A stretch of 64,000 nucleotides of DNA from the NCBI RefSeq assembly GCF_020520425.1, contig NC_079491.1:20575449-20639448 (forward strand). The letters run 5' to 3'. How positions within the stretch are numbered: the stretch's first letter is position 1; each line of letters opens with the position of its first letter. Under the pieces are notes generated by a model. It saw only the letters and a list, made by a program, of their open reading frames with translations, made no database searches and had not been told where the DNA came from. This DNA comes from Spinacia oleracea (Eukaryota; Streptophyta; Magnoliopsida; Caryophyllales; Amaranthaceae). This document shows positions 25,601 through 35,841 of the stretch, in pieces. A program made the position numbers and the translations under genes.

Positions 25601-26696
25601 AATTTAGAAACGAAAATAATACTCCATCTGTATTTATTTAAGAGATATATTTGACCGGACACGGGTATTAAGAAAAAGAATTGAATGAAATAAAGTAATA
25701 AAATAAGTGGGGTTGGGTAAATATTTTAATATGTAAAATAAGTAGGGACCATGTCATTTGAAGGGGTGGGAGGTAGATAGATTTTTTTTTAATTGCACCA
25801 TCTGGGATTTCACGCTTGCCAATGCACTATTTTAACCACTAATATCTATCATTATTCATTTTAAAAAATTATAAAAATTTGATAATTTAAAAGTATATTT
25901 CGAGACAAATCTAACAAGATCCCACATGAATATATTTTTCTTTACCTATAAATCACAAAAAATAACTATATAAGAACATGTGAATAGTGCTAAAACCAAG
26001 ATGGTGCAATTATTAAAAAATGGAGGAATTATTTTAATTTGATGGTGCGGTTGATAAGTTACTAAAAATGACAAGTGTATCTCTTAAATAAATACGGCCG
26101 GAAAAGGCAAGTGTATCCCTTAAATAAATACAGATGGAGTAATATTTTATTATAGTTAGTGAGAAGTAGATCATTGTTTTTTGAATTTTATTATAGTTAG
26201 TGAGAAGTAGATCATTGTTTTTTGAATTTTATTATAGTTAGTGAGAAGTAGATCATTGTTTTTTGGAGGCTGCGAATGAGATTTTTTTTTTAAAGAAAGT
26301 ATTCTTAATAAATAAAGTCATGGTGCCAAAGTAAGTGAGAGAAACAATAAATAAATAGTTAAATCATTTTCTTCACACAAGTGTTGCAACTTACAAGTAG
26401 TTTTGGACGGTTTGGAAGCTCTTGCAAGCTAAGTAAAGGACGGATAAAGTTGTAACTTTTATGAGGTGTTGATTGACAAAATGAAAGTTTTTGGATTGAC
26501 AGGGATGACTGAATCATCAAAGGCATGTTGTGGAACTGGCTATGTGGAGATGAGTTATCTGTGCATTGTGGATGATAAATTAAGTTGCTCCGATGCTGGA
26601 AAATACGTTTTCTGGGATTCTTTTCATCCAAGTGAAAAAGCCTACCAGATTTTGTCTCAAGATATCTTTAATAATGTCTTGTACAAATTTCTTTAA
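19619..26696 (+). CDS. GDSL esterase/lipase
   Basis: Exons 19619-19999, 21521-22010 and 26503-26696 give 1065 nt and 354 aa, the usual size for plant GDSL lipases. Residues 1-27 form a signal peptide (FFYFILLQLLL core). Block I is FGDSTVDTGNNN with nucleophile Ser39. The oxyanion block III is MGTNDF with Asn171. Block V is WDSFHP with the Asp329/His332 pair. LAGLPPMGCLPLER and ACCGTGYVEMSYLC are family signatures. Such enzymes are secreted hydrolases acting on lipids, cutin precursors or acetylated wall polymers; the substrate here is unknown. GT-AG junctions keep phase, and the third exon was placed at AG|GGATG because it gives the family spacing between TPSQFG and ACCG. Introns carry nested mobile elements; intron 2 is 4.5 kb. 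Confidence 0.9.
20243..20846. mobile_element. Stowaway-type MITE in GDSL intron 1, host of a nested element
   Basis: Left end CTTCCTCAGTTTC and inverted right end CTTCCTCCGTTTC continue with AGTT.CAAC..TTTGCTTTT. Both ends are flanked by TA. An independent MULE-type MITE sits inside at 20434-20779. Confidence 0.75.
20434..20779. mobile_element. MULE-type MITE nested in the Stowaway element
   Basis: Inverted ends share TGATAAAGGTCGCAA. The element is flanked by a perfect 9 bp duplication TTAATTGTT (20425-20433 and 20780-20788), the signature of Mutator-type insertion. It contains a tandem duplication of an AAAATATATAAATAAAAT unit around 20560-20600. Confidence 0.8.
21058..21221 (-). mobile_element. 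Au-like tRNA-derived SINE
   Basis: On the minus strand the head reads TTGGTTCAGTGGTGATTGGG, then GGTAGGGAGAACTCGTGTTC and GTTCGATCC, which matches pol III box A and box B spacing. It continues with GGGAGGGGACTGGAACC and AACCGGGTGTTAACACC, and has a short A tail. GTTAAATTAGGTTCTT occurs on both sides (21042-21057 and 21222-21237), a 16 bp target duplication without mismatch. Lies in GDSL intron 1. Confidence 0.85.
22608..22905. mobile_element. Stowaway-type MITE (298 bp)
   Basis: Ends CTCCCTCCGTCCCTTAATAC and the inverted equivalent are identical over about 22 bp and extend imperfectly. TA flanks both sides (22606-22607, 22906-22907). Non-coding. Confidence 0.9.
23716..25501. mobile_element. 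Foldback-type MULE with about 500 bp inverted ends
   Basis: The ends starting CGGATTTTTCATGAAATACC are inverted copies of each other over roughly 500 bp (about 23716-24225 and 24995-25501), including repeated TTCACCAAATGCCCCTC words. Direct 9 bp duplications TAAAAATTA flank it (23707-23715 and 25502-25510). The 0.8 kb middle has no long open frame and no transposase. The arms differ at scattered positions, so the insertion is not brand new. Confidence 0.9.
25622..26139. mobile_element. Stowaway-type MITE with an inner insertion
   Basis: Ends CTCCATCTGTATTTATTTAA and the inverted equivalent are flanked by TA. It is a sibling of the element at 35167-35491. Relative to that copy it has about 220 extra bases (about 25793-26009), whose borders are inverted TTGCACCATCT, so a second small element inserted here. 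Confidence 0.8.
26144..26267. repeat. Tandem repeat, 41 bp x 3
   Basis: Three copies of a 41 bp unit (starts 26144, 26185 and 26226) containing ATTATAGTTAGTGAGAAGTA and GATCATTG. The copies are nearly identical. They stand about 235 bp upstream of GDSL exon 3. Confidence 0.85.
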
Positions 26697-26979
26697 TTTA
26701 AAGTCATATGAAAATATATTGTAGCTATAATTTTTTATTTTTTTTGTATTTTTTTAGGATACAGAGGGCCTTGGAATTTAGCAAGTCCTCATTTGTTTAT
26801 AAATAATAGTTGTATCAGTATATTTATTTGAATATATAACTTTGATTAGACAAATTGTACAATGTTTAAAATAATAATGTGAGGGGGTGAAAATTCACAT
26901 CATTTTTGCATGTAAACGTTCTCTCGATATGTATAGGGGTAGTTTGATTAGGATAGGATGACTTGTCTTTTTTTTTTTT
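26697..26979 (+). other. GDSL 3' flank
   Basis: Likely 3' UTR and downstream DNA, AT-rich with several T runs. No other gene is supported. Confidence 0.5.
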
Positions 26980-27790
26980 GTACTAGATTGGAGTCGCCTT
27001 TGAATTTTGACTTTGTTCAGAGAAACTCACAAATCCGGAAATGCACAACATGCCATGAACCTTATGAATGAGCGCCGACCTGCAAGAAGCCTTCCATGCT
27101 TGGTGTTGGAAGTAAAGCTTTAAAAAAGTAGTCCGCCCGATGGTCATCGGGCGAATTGCGCCCGATCGGGCGCGCGTCCAAAGAAAAAATGGGCGAGTAA
27201 TTCGCCCGACAGGGCGGTGGGCGCCCGATCGGGCGGTGGATCGGGCGAAATGCAAAAAGACGTAAAAAGACGTTTTTTGGACGTTAGTTTTGCTTCCTTG
27301 GGATTCCTTTTTTGGCAGCCTTATTAAGTATGGTTTAAGGGTTGTTAACCTTTCTGATTATGGTGAGTTAAGTGAGTTTAACTCCTTATTGATTAAGGGG
27401 GTTTCAACTCTTCATTTTCATATGTTAATTGTCATGATTAAGATCATTGGATTCCTTTGAGTCCTTTGATTTCTTTGGGCTGTTTGATATCCTCCACTAA
27501 TCCTATAAATACATGCTTCATTCTTTGTGTTGTTTACAGAAAAAACATTCTCTTATCATCTCCTTTTCTTCCTCTCTTTTGGGCATAAGTTCTAGTAACT
27601 CCATCTCACACCCAAGAGTGTCACTGTGTGTTGAGAGTTGTGTAAACCTTAGGGAACGAATCGGTGAATACAATTGTGCACCCCGGTTGCACCGAATCTC
27701 GTTTTCAAGGCAGTGGTTTGGTTACCACGGCACAACAAGTTCCGTAAGTCTTACTTTCTTGTTCTTCATTTTAGCCTTGAAAACACTTAT
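26980..27790 (+). mobile_element. Probable LTR-like fossil with GC-rich palindromic cluster
   Basis: Starts near TGTACTAGATTGGAGTCGCC, a wording common at plant LTR starts, and has a CCTATAAATACATG TATA-like block at 27502-27515 followed by a transcribed-leader-like stretch. The 27130-27250 part is dense in CGCCCGATCGGGCG. No gag or polymerase belongs to it clearly. The limits and class are uncertain, and it abuts the copia relic. Confidence 0.35.
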
Positions 27791-28824
27791 AATACAACAC
27801 TTGGCAGCATGTAGTCGGATTTTGACAAATATTGTGCAATCCAAAGATCCTTCAACTTGCAATAATATTCACTCACACTCATATTATTTTGTTCAACGAA
27901 CCATAGATCTTTCTTCGGTTGAAATAGTTGAGGTGCACTTGTCTGTCCATACCTCTCAACTATCTCTTCCCGAAGTCTTTTGGTGGATGGCATAATCACC
28001 AAGCTACTTGCAATTTCAGGCTTCATCGTGTCTAGTAACCAAGATCTCACCATATAGTCATACCTAGTCCATTTCTGCATTTCATCTGCTCCTTCAGTGG
28101 GCTTTGGATGCTTTCCTTTAAGGAATACAAGCTTGTTCTTTGCACCAAGAGCAATTCTAATGCTTCTGCTCCAGTTCATGAAGTTGTTTCCATCAAGAAG
28201 TATGCTTCCCAAAGATGTTGTTGCATTCTCATTTACAGCAATAAAAAGAGGATCTTTGTAGGGGTTAAGATTTGTGTTTGAGTTTGTTTCAGTCATTTTT
28301 CTTGTTCTGGTTTTGATAAGCTTTAAGCTTTCTTAGGTTCAGAATTGTGTGAGCCCTTGTATTTCTTCTTCGACGAAAAATATCTCAACCTTGCTCTGAA
28401 ACCATGTAGAAAAACAAGAACTCACTGGGTTGGGTTTCTGGGTTCAAATGAACCAGTTTTCTTTTGTATCCTATTTCTGTGTGTATTGTGTCTTACAAAG
28501 CTGCGGCTCTTCTCCTCTCTTCTTTATGTACAGGAGCTGTCTATTCTAACTAGGACATGTTGTACAAATCAACAAAATAACGGCTATATATGATATATCT
28601 TCCTAGGATCAACACAAAGACAGAAAAGACAAAACTAATATATAAAAAGCCATACACAATTCTACATGTGACTGTTGATGATGTGGAATATTCATATGTA
28701 TGTATATGTCTGTTATCAATAAGTTGTTCTTTGACACTATATATGTAAAAAGGGTTGTTTGGGATCAATATTATTAGCTTTGATTCCACGTTAATATTAT
28801 CGTGGAACATGTCCACACAAGACA
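27787..28824 (-). mobile_element. Ty1-copia retrotransposon fossil: 5' LTR, primer site, partial gag
   Basis: On the minus strand an LTR-like unit runs 28824 to 28405 (TGTCTTGTG to TTTTTCTACA, about 420 bp). Right after it comes TGGTTTCAGAGCAAGG, a good match to the initiator tRNA-Met primer site. A gag frame begins at 28296 with the copia-type N-terminus (NPYKDPLFIAVNENATTSLG, LLDGNNFMNWSRSI). The element lacks its polymerase and 3' LTR in this window and is a truncated copy of moderate age. Confidence 0.8.
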
Positions 28825-29184
28825 CTTCCGATTTAAAGTAGAATCACGATTTTGATAAATTTGACTATAGATATTATTGTTTTTAGATCATGATTTTCAT
28901 TATAAAACATATGACTTTCAAAATCATAAAAACTAAAACCCGAAACTAATAGTGATTGAACGGAGTTTTACGTTTTTATTTTAAGATAATTTGGAGATAA
29001 ACATATTTGATAAAGTTACGTATAAGATGCTAATCATATAAACTGAAATAATTATTTGTTCTTAGAATACAAGACACATTACCTTCAAAAAAAAAAAAGA
29101 ATACAAGATATATTAGGGCATTACATATAGTTGATTATATTGTGACATATTATCCTACAAATATAGCAGAATTGGAAAAATACA
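28825..29184. other. Gene-free stretch
   Basis: AT-rich sequence between the copia relic and the 3' end of the PB1 gene. Probably includes the PB1 gene 3' UTR. I see no gene or repeat. Confidence 0.5.
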
Positions 29185-29677
29185 TTATGATGTTGGGGGT
29201 TGCTTAGCACAGTCAGCTGTTTTAGGTAACTGCAAAGAAGCTTCAGCAATCATAGCCGCTTGAGCGGGTGTTATGCTTTGATATTGAGAAGTATTCACCG
29301 GTGCAGCAGCAGCAGCAAGTTGTCCTGTATAATATACCTGATTATGAGCGTAATCGTAATGGCCATAATTCCCCGGACCCCCGTTGATTGGCTGAACAAC
29401 TGCATTGTAACCAAGGTATTGTTGAAACTGGTTATTTGTTTGTGCAACAGCCGCTCTGGTGGCGTAGACAGGTGGTTGAGCATGAGCCACTGACGAAGGC
29501 TGAACCATTGCCCGCGGTTGAGCAACATTGTAAGGCTGAGTTTGGTTGACAGGTAGATAATACATTGGGTATTGCTGATGATCTAGTTGAGGGTGGATTG
29601 GTTGTTGTGGCGCGTAGACTGGCCGATATGATGGTGGCAGTTGTGGGATGTAATGCATGTTTTCTTGGATGAACTGG

Positions 29678-29725
<48 letters not shown>

Positions 29726-32027
29726 AGTTGTTGTTGCTGTTGTTGTTGCTGTTGCTGTTGATCATGTTGTTGTGGAGGATACATGTATTGATTGGTAGGG
29801 TCTTGTGGTTGTTGAAGTTGATGGTTTTGATTTTGAGGTGAGGGAGTGCGGTTGTCTGATCTTTGTTCTTGGTTATTAGTTGGAGGTTTGGTCTCGTTGG
29901 AGCTGGTAACTTGAGCTAGATCATGATGGAACGGTTGTTAGGTGAGAGAAATTCCCGAAGCTATGCTACTGTCACTGCAAAAAAGAAATCCGACATGGGT
30001 ACTTGAGGTGAATGAATTAAAAACAGTAGTGGTCATAGTTGCGCATTAACAATTGAAACAGGACTGATCTGATGAAGTAGTACCTGTTAACAGAATCAGG
30101 GGATGGCAGGTTAAAGCCAGCAGCAGCATACTTTGAGTCATTTGGGGATAGCAAATTGAAACCGTCACTCATTCTCTGTGGCATTGGAAGAGGCAGTGGT
30201 GGCTTCCTTGACGCCCCGTGATCCGACAACCTCTCGTCGTTGTTATTCATTATTATAGGATTAACAACTGCAGCATAAGTTGGTGCTGAAGTAGGAATTG
30301 GAGGTGGAGTAACTCTGAGTTGTGATGAAAAGTGATCTTCTAATGCTCCTCTTCCCTTCATTTCTTCCTGCAACCTAGTATTTCCATCGCTCATCTCTTC
30401 TATTCGGACACGAATCGGAGGCAAGTGAGCCATGGATGGAGATGAGGTTGATGAGTCGAAGGATGATGTGTTCTCAACCATTGGCGAGTCTGACATTACA
30501 GATTGTATGGAGTGTACATCCTTTCTCAAGGAAAATATATTAAAAAGAAAATCGAAAATTATAATCAGTATCAAAAAAATGGAATACCAATATACTCAAT
30601 CATACAATAGAGCAATATTTACTGTTTTCTCTTACTGATATGAAATTCTCAAAACCATTGGCGAGCAATATGCATGTGATTTAGGTACTCGGATGAACAA
30701 TGTTCATTAGGTACCCTATTTTTAAATGAACATAGTTCAAATCACAACAAAATAAGGTAAACTAATATATAGTTCAAATTCAAAAAACATATTGTAAAGT
30801 GTTCTACGTACTTATGGACGCTTACAATGAAATTCTTCCCATATTCAATGAGTCCACATTACAAATCACAACCGAGTGCATAATCTAAATTGCCATTGAT
30901 GAGTACTTGACTAGTTGACTCGCATGATTTAGCTATCTCTATTTATTTGACACATTTACCTTTGTTTCCATGAACCAATTATTTTTTTATTCTTCTTTTT
31001 TGTTCGTTTCAAATCCACATCCAACTAATTATACGGAGTAGTGAACAAAACTCACCAGCATCCCTTATATCATAAATCATGAATATTGAAAAGAGTACTC
31101 AAAGTACTCCGGTAAACATCTGCCATTGCTAACAAGTGTATTATTGTGCTTCAATTCCCAACACATATAACCTTAGTTACTAATAAAGAAATATGTAAAG
31201 GAATAGAAGAAGTAACAGAAAACAAATGTGAATAAAGAAGTCAATTAATTCCCTTTGATATTTATGCTGGTAATAGTAGTTGATTAGATTATGTAATAAT
31301 AAGATAAAGTTGTAGCAGCGCAAATAGAGGATCTTACTTGGGCAAAGACTTTTGGTTGTGCAGGAATATGAGTGCACCCAGGTGGAAGTTGTTGCATACC
31401 AGGATCACTATCAAGTCTTAACAAATCACCAACAGCGGCAGCTGAATCAGATAACCCTCTAGACAACAAATCAGCTCCATTGAGAGCATCCACAAACCAA
31501 GTTTCAGACTGCGCTTCATCCATCAAGGCTCCCATGGTCTGAGCCGTTTCCGGCTTAGCCAAAAACAAGAACAAACGAACCCTGCTTGAAGCCGGCTTCA
31601 AAAATGAATCATTATTAGCAGCAATACGATCATACTCTTCCACCATGTTATCCAGATCTTCATCACTGCTTACAGAAATCAATGAATCTAACTCCTCATT
31701 CGGGAGTTGATACTTTAGGGTGAACTTTCTACCGTCGAGTAGAGTATGAGAAAGACGACTCGTAAGATCAGAGAGGGATGAGTTTCTTTCGGCTACTACG
31801 ATTCGAGTCTCTCCTCCTACGTAAAATAGATTCTTATCGTGTGGGCGGGGGATAATGTGGCCTCCATAGCTGCACATTAGTCGAAGTTTCGCCCCGGGTA
31901 CTGGTGGTAGCGGCTCATCCCAATCTGCTTGTTGGGTGGACGACTTAGGAGAGGATTCCACTGATTCCGCATAGTTTGCGCTAGGTTGGGACTGAAAGCC
32001 CACCATGTTTGCCAATGGTGGCTCCAT
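29185..32027 (-). CDS. PB1 (octicosapeptide/Phox/Bem1p) domain protein, last exon with in-frame stop
   Basis: Exons on the minus strand: 31338-32027, 30084-30520 and 29185-29974. The PB1 domain lies at residues about 48-155 (KLRLMCSYGGHIIPRPHDKN, YQLPNEELDSLISVSSDEDL with the OPCA-type acidic motif). PB1 domains mediate protein-protein assembly. The rest is low-complexity: VENTSSFDSSTSSPSMAHLP, a Q-run of CAG/CAA codons (about 29680-29765) and a Q-, Y- and P-rich tail, as in plant relatives near 530-640 aa. In the predicted frame a TAA sits at 29938-29940, shortly after the exon 3 acceptor, at a site where CAA would give SLTQQPFHHD. The frame then stays open for 250 more codons to 29185. So the annotated protein is 387 aa if the stop is real, or 638 aa otherwise. 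Sequence error, a null allele and an unseen splice are all possible. Confidence 0.8.
29938..29940 (-). other. In-frame TAA in PB1 gene exon 3
   Basis: The codon context is S-L-T-stop-Q-P-F-H-H-D. Upstream and downstream parts both read as family-like sequence in one frame. A single C-to-T change of CAA would explain it. Confidence 0.6.
30521..31337 (-). other. PB1 gene intron 1
   Basis: 817 bp GT-AG intron, AT-rich. No gene or clear repeat is seen. Confidence 0.6.
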
Positions 32028-32511
32028 TCTTGTGCTTGTTAATTTTAGCTTAGAACTTAGAAGATGTTTCCCTTCCCTTGTGAGCTAATATTTATCGACT
32101 TAATTTGATTAATAACTAGTTTGACTATATATATTGATTAGAATGTGCCAATGTGGTATAGAATATAGATGGCCTGGGGAAAATACCAAGAAAACTAGAC
32201 TACGGACTACTTTTTAGGACATTAAATTAAGTCCTTAATAGTCGAGACTTTTTTTGTTTATAGGAAAAAATGTTTGTTGCTTACAAGTTGAAGAAAGAGC
32301 TGTCTTAATGGTGTAAATTTTTTCTTTTATCGTGTTTGGGTTAAGTAATGGTAAACCCGGTGTTGATACGGAAGTAATAATGAAGCAAAGTTCAATGGAT
32401 CTTGCTCTTATAATCATGCTCGGCTTGTGCCACCAATTTTTTTAAAAGTGGATCGGTTATGTAATACACTAATAGTCTAATACATATGGCAATGGTCCAA
32501 TTGGTAGAAAG

Positions 32512-32843
32512 TACACCCGGTTATATGTAGTTTTATATCCAACCGGATCATTTTATATTTTTAATCATTTAAAAAACACATTTTTATTGTTAAAAAGCGC
32601 ATACTTATTAATTAAAAGCACGTTTACAAAAACAAAACAAAAACACATCCTTTTTAAAATAATATAGTAATAAGTTTCTAATGAATGTGCTAAAATAAAA
32701 AGATTTTTTGTGAAAATCAAATGTATGTGCTTTTACATTGTAAAATTGTCCTATTAAACTGCAAAATGTGATTTTAAATCAGAAATATATACTTTTAAAC
32801 CGTAAAAATGTGTTACGTAGAACTAGATACAACCGGGTTCACC
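32512..32843. mobile_element. Possible MITE with ACCCGGTT ends
   Basis: The left end has ACCCGGTTATATGTAGTTTT; the right end inverted has AACCCGGTTGTATCTAGTTC. The inside is built of repeated poly-A-like and AAAACACA words. No target duplication could be fixed. Confidence 0.5.
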
Positions 32844-33248
32844 TTTTAAGTTGTGTGGTAGAGGGAATAAACAAGTGGTGTTTTGAGAAGGGAGGCATCA
32901 GGGGTAGACCGTTAATTCTACATACACTCAATTAAAAGTAATTGTATGCTAATTTGAATATCGAATCTTTAAATTGTTACATTCAATTTAGAGCTTCTAC
33001 AAGTACGCATATAGCACACTTGGTTCATAGGAGCTAAGCATACGACGGTGCTCAAATCCTCGTATGCTCAAATCCGAGGTCTTCCTTAAGTGGAATAATG
33101 TTGCTTACCACTTGACCTAACTCTATGTTGGTGAGCGTCTACAAATACATATTCAAAAATTAAACAGTTTTGTATACTCATATATTCCTTCCATTTCATA
33201 AAAATGTTTATGTTTACTATTTAAGTTATCACAAATTCTTATTTACAT

Positions 33249-33536
33249 GGGGTGTACGATAAATATTGTACACCGAAGTTAAAGTTAACGTAAGATGATT
33301 AAAAGTTACCCTTATATATGTAAAAGTTATCTAATTTTTAATGATAAAAATTTTCAATTTAATAAAAAATATTTCTTCAAAATTACTAATAATGTATAAA
33401 ATTAATCATTTAACACTTTAAAATGTTTATCTATCAACTTTTTCTTTTAATAATATAAAAGTTGGAGAAAACTGGATAAAAGTTAGAGAAAACTGGATAA
33501 AAGTTAGGTTGGTGTACAGTAAATTTATTGTACACC
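33249..33536. mobile_element. Possible MITE with GGTGTAC ends
   Basis: GGTGTACGATAAATATTGTACACC-type short palindromes stand at both ends (33249-33272 and about 33512-33536). The ends are inverted copies, GGTGTAC(G/A)(A/G)TAAAT. Contains a tandem doublet AAAAGTTAGAGAAAACTGGAT. The palindromic ends could also form small hairpins. Confidence 0.5.
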
Positions 33537-34143
33537 TTGAACATACAAGAAATTTTGTTAAGTTACATGATGGATCTTGTTGAGTTTGCTTTAATGTGTG
33601 TTTTAATAATATAAATGTTTCATTATGTTACCTGTATGGAACTAAACTTATTATTGATCAAAGTTGTACATTGAAATTGGATATTAAGAAAATTGCAACA
33701 TCTTTTATCGAACAGACGAATTTATATACAGGTTGTTATACACCCCTTATTTTTCATTTATTTTGTGTCTAGTACGTTCAGAAAGTAAAAGTTTATGGCG
33801 AATTAGTAATACTCAAGTCTCCTTGTCTTATGTTTACTTATTTTAAGACTAATAAATAAGTTCATATAACACAAGTTAAAAGCTACTACATAGCTACTAA
33901 TAAGTTCAAATAAAATAATTTTATGGTTCGTAAATTCAAAAACATATATCTTAGTGGATAATAAGTAGATCAGATAGCTCAGGACCAATAAGTTTACATA
34001 ATTTTTCGTTTAAGTTCACATTAGATCTAAGTTCTACTAAACAAGACTAAAAAAAGTTTAAAACATTATAGAAAAAGAGGTAGAAGAAGGAAGGGAGAAG
34101 GGCATATTAAAAGAACTCGATCTAATTAACTTATTATTACCAA

Positions 34144-34589
34144 CTAGCATTTGAGCCCGTTCAATGAACGGGTACTTATATAGTGGTTATTAAGCCGTCT
34201 TTTAAGTGCTAATTTTATTGAGGGTTTGCGATTTTAGTGCGAATATATGATTTATATAGAGGTGAAATTTGAAAGTTGAAAAAATGTATTCCGTATAAAT
34301 TAGATGGTGAATTATGAGTGTTAAAGCGGAGAACAGAGTGGAAGAGGTTGAATGATCGAATGTATAAATTAAATGGTGAATTGATGTTTAATGAGCAAGA
34401 TAGAGTGAAAGAAGTGTTGAAGCTGTAAAATAAGTACTTCTTATAACAACCACAAAAGGGAAAATTGAAAAATAAAAAAATTATGGATGAAAGATGGAGG
34501 TGACACTTGTCATATAATAATCAATAAGATGGAGGTAACACTTGTCATATAATAATCAATGGTTATCCTTTTTAAATACTAGGTATAGA
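34144..34589 (-). mobile_element. Small non-autonomous Helitron (446 bp)
   Basis: Read on the minus strand it starts TCTATACCTAGTATTTAAA and ends with a hairpin CCCGTTCATTGAACGGG, a short spacer and CTAG. It sits between A and T, the Helitron target. No Rep/helicase. Inside, at 34486-34561, a unit with AGATGGAGGT.ACACTTGTCA is duplicated in tandem. Confidence 0.8.
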
Positions 34590-35009
34590 TTATAGTTCTT
34601 CGTTCTCTTTCAGTTGCAACGTTTTGACTTTTGCACTATTCATATGTTCTCCCTGACCGGCGATGATGATTTATACGTAAACTAAAGCATAAAACATGTG
34701 AGTTCTTGTTAGATTCATCTCGATTTATATTTTCACAATTCAACTTTTTGTAACTTTTACTACGTACACAATTAGAAAATATTAATGGTCAAAGATATGC
34801 ATTAACAAGTGTGAAAGACAAAACATTACAAGTGGAAGAGAACGACAAAGTATTACAACATTTTAGATGATTTTCTAAAATTTTATTTATACTACTCCCC
34901 CCATATTTTAAAAAAAAAATACACCTTGACCAGCACATAGTTTTAGGAGGGTGAGTTGAATTTATTAAAATAAGATGAAAGTAGGGTAGTGGGTAAATTA
35001 GTTATTATA

Positions 35010-35656
35010 CTCCCTCCGTCCCATAATCATAGTCTCGTTTGACCAAAAACACGAATTTTAAGAAAAATGAAATATAGTACATGAAAAAGTGAAATAAAGT
35101 ACAAATGATATATAATTGAGTTATATGAAAAAATGGAATAAAGTACATGTGAGAGAGAATATAGTACTCCCTCCGTATTTATTTAAGAGATACACTTGGT
35201 AGGGCACGGGTATTAAGAAGAAAAATTGAATGAAATAAAATAATAAAGCAAGTGGGATTGGGTAGATATTTTAATAAGTAATTAAGTGGGGACCATGTCA
35301 TTTTGAGGGGTGGGAGGTGGGGGTGGGTTTCAAAAATTATTTGTTTAATAGGATGGTGGGTCATAAGGTAAATTAGAAGTATTATTTAATTAGATGGTGG
35401 GGTTGATAAGTTACTAAATATGGCAAGTGTATCTCTTAAATAAATACGGCCGGAAAAGGTAAGTGTATCCCTTAAATAAATACGGAGGGAGTATATAGGA
35501 AAGTGAAATATAGTACATGGGTGGGGTTTTCAATACATTTTTAATTAATATAGTACATGAAAAAGTGGGGGCCTTAATAGCCAAAATTAGAAATATGACT
35601 ATAATTTTGGGACGCCAGACTTAGAAAACAAGACTATAATTTTGGGACGGAGGGAG
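35010..35656. mobile_element. Stowaway-type MITE, itself invaded
   Basis: Ends CTCCCTCCGTCCCATAATCA and inverted CTCCCTCCGTCCCAAAATTA, flanked by TA. The element at 35167-35491 interrupts it. A short inner repeat of the right end (GACTATAATTTTGGGACG) is seen at about 35597-35615. Confidence 0.85.
35167..35491. mobile_element. Stowaway-type MITE, innermost layer
   Basis: Ends CTCCCTCCGTATTTATTTAA and its inverted copy, TA on both sides. A sibling copy lies at 25622-26139 inside the GDSL intron. Non-coding, 325 bp. Confidence 0.9.
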
Positions 35657-35841
35657 TAGTAAAAAGATGATGTGAGTAAGTATGGGGACCACAAGGAAGA
35701 GATTAATGTTTTTTTTTTTTTTTTTGGCAATTAACAGTATATTAATAACCAAAGCAGAGAGCAAAAGCTCAAATGTTACAAAGAGGACCAGACCTCCAAA
35801 ACACCAGCACCAACAGAAAACACAGAAGGCCTAAACCAGCC

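Larger units (their letters stand above)
22011..26502 (+). other. GDSL intron 2 (4.5 kb)
   Basis: This large intron is mostly mobile DNA: a Stowaway MITE (22608-22905), degraded MITE ends near 23076-23440, a foldback MULE (23716-25501), a composite MITE (25622-26139) and a 41 bp triple repeat (26144-26267). No independent gene is visible. Confidence 0.75.
32028..34143. other. Gene-free region upstream of the PB1 gene
   Basis: Contains the PB1 gene promoter side and two possible MITEs (32512-32843, 33249-33536). 33540-34140 is AT-rich and unremarkable. Confidence 0.5.

Noticed and set aside
29260-29841. Leu-rich and Asn-rich frames over the CAG/CAA run
   Set aside because: Out-of-frame readings of the PB1 gene's Q-run.
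33020-33130. tRNA-like segment
   Set aside because: No cloverleaf could be drawn and the box B is poor.
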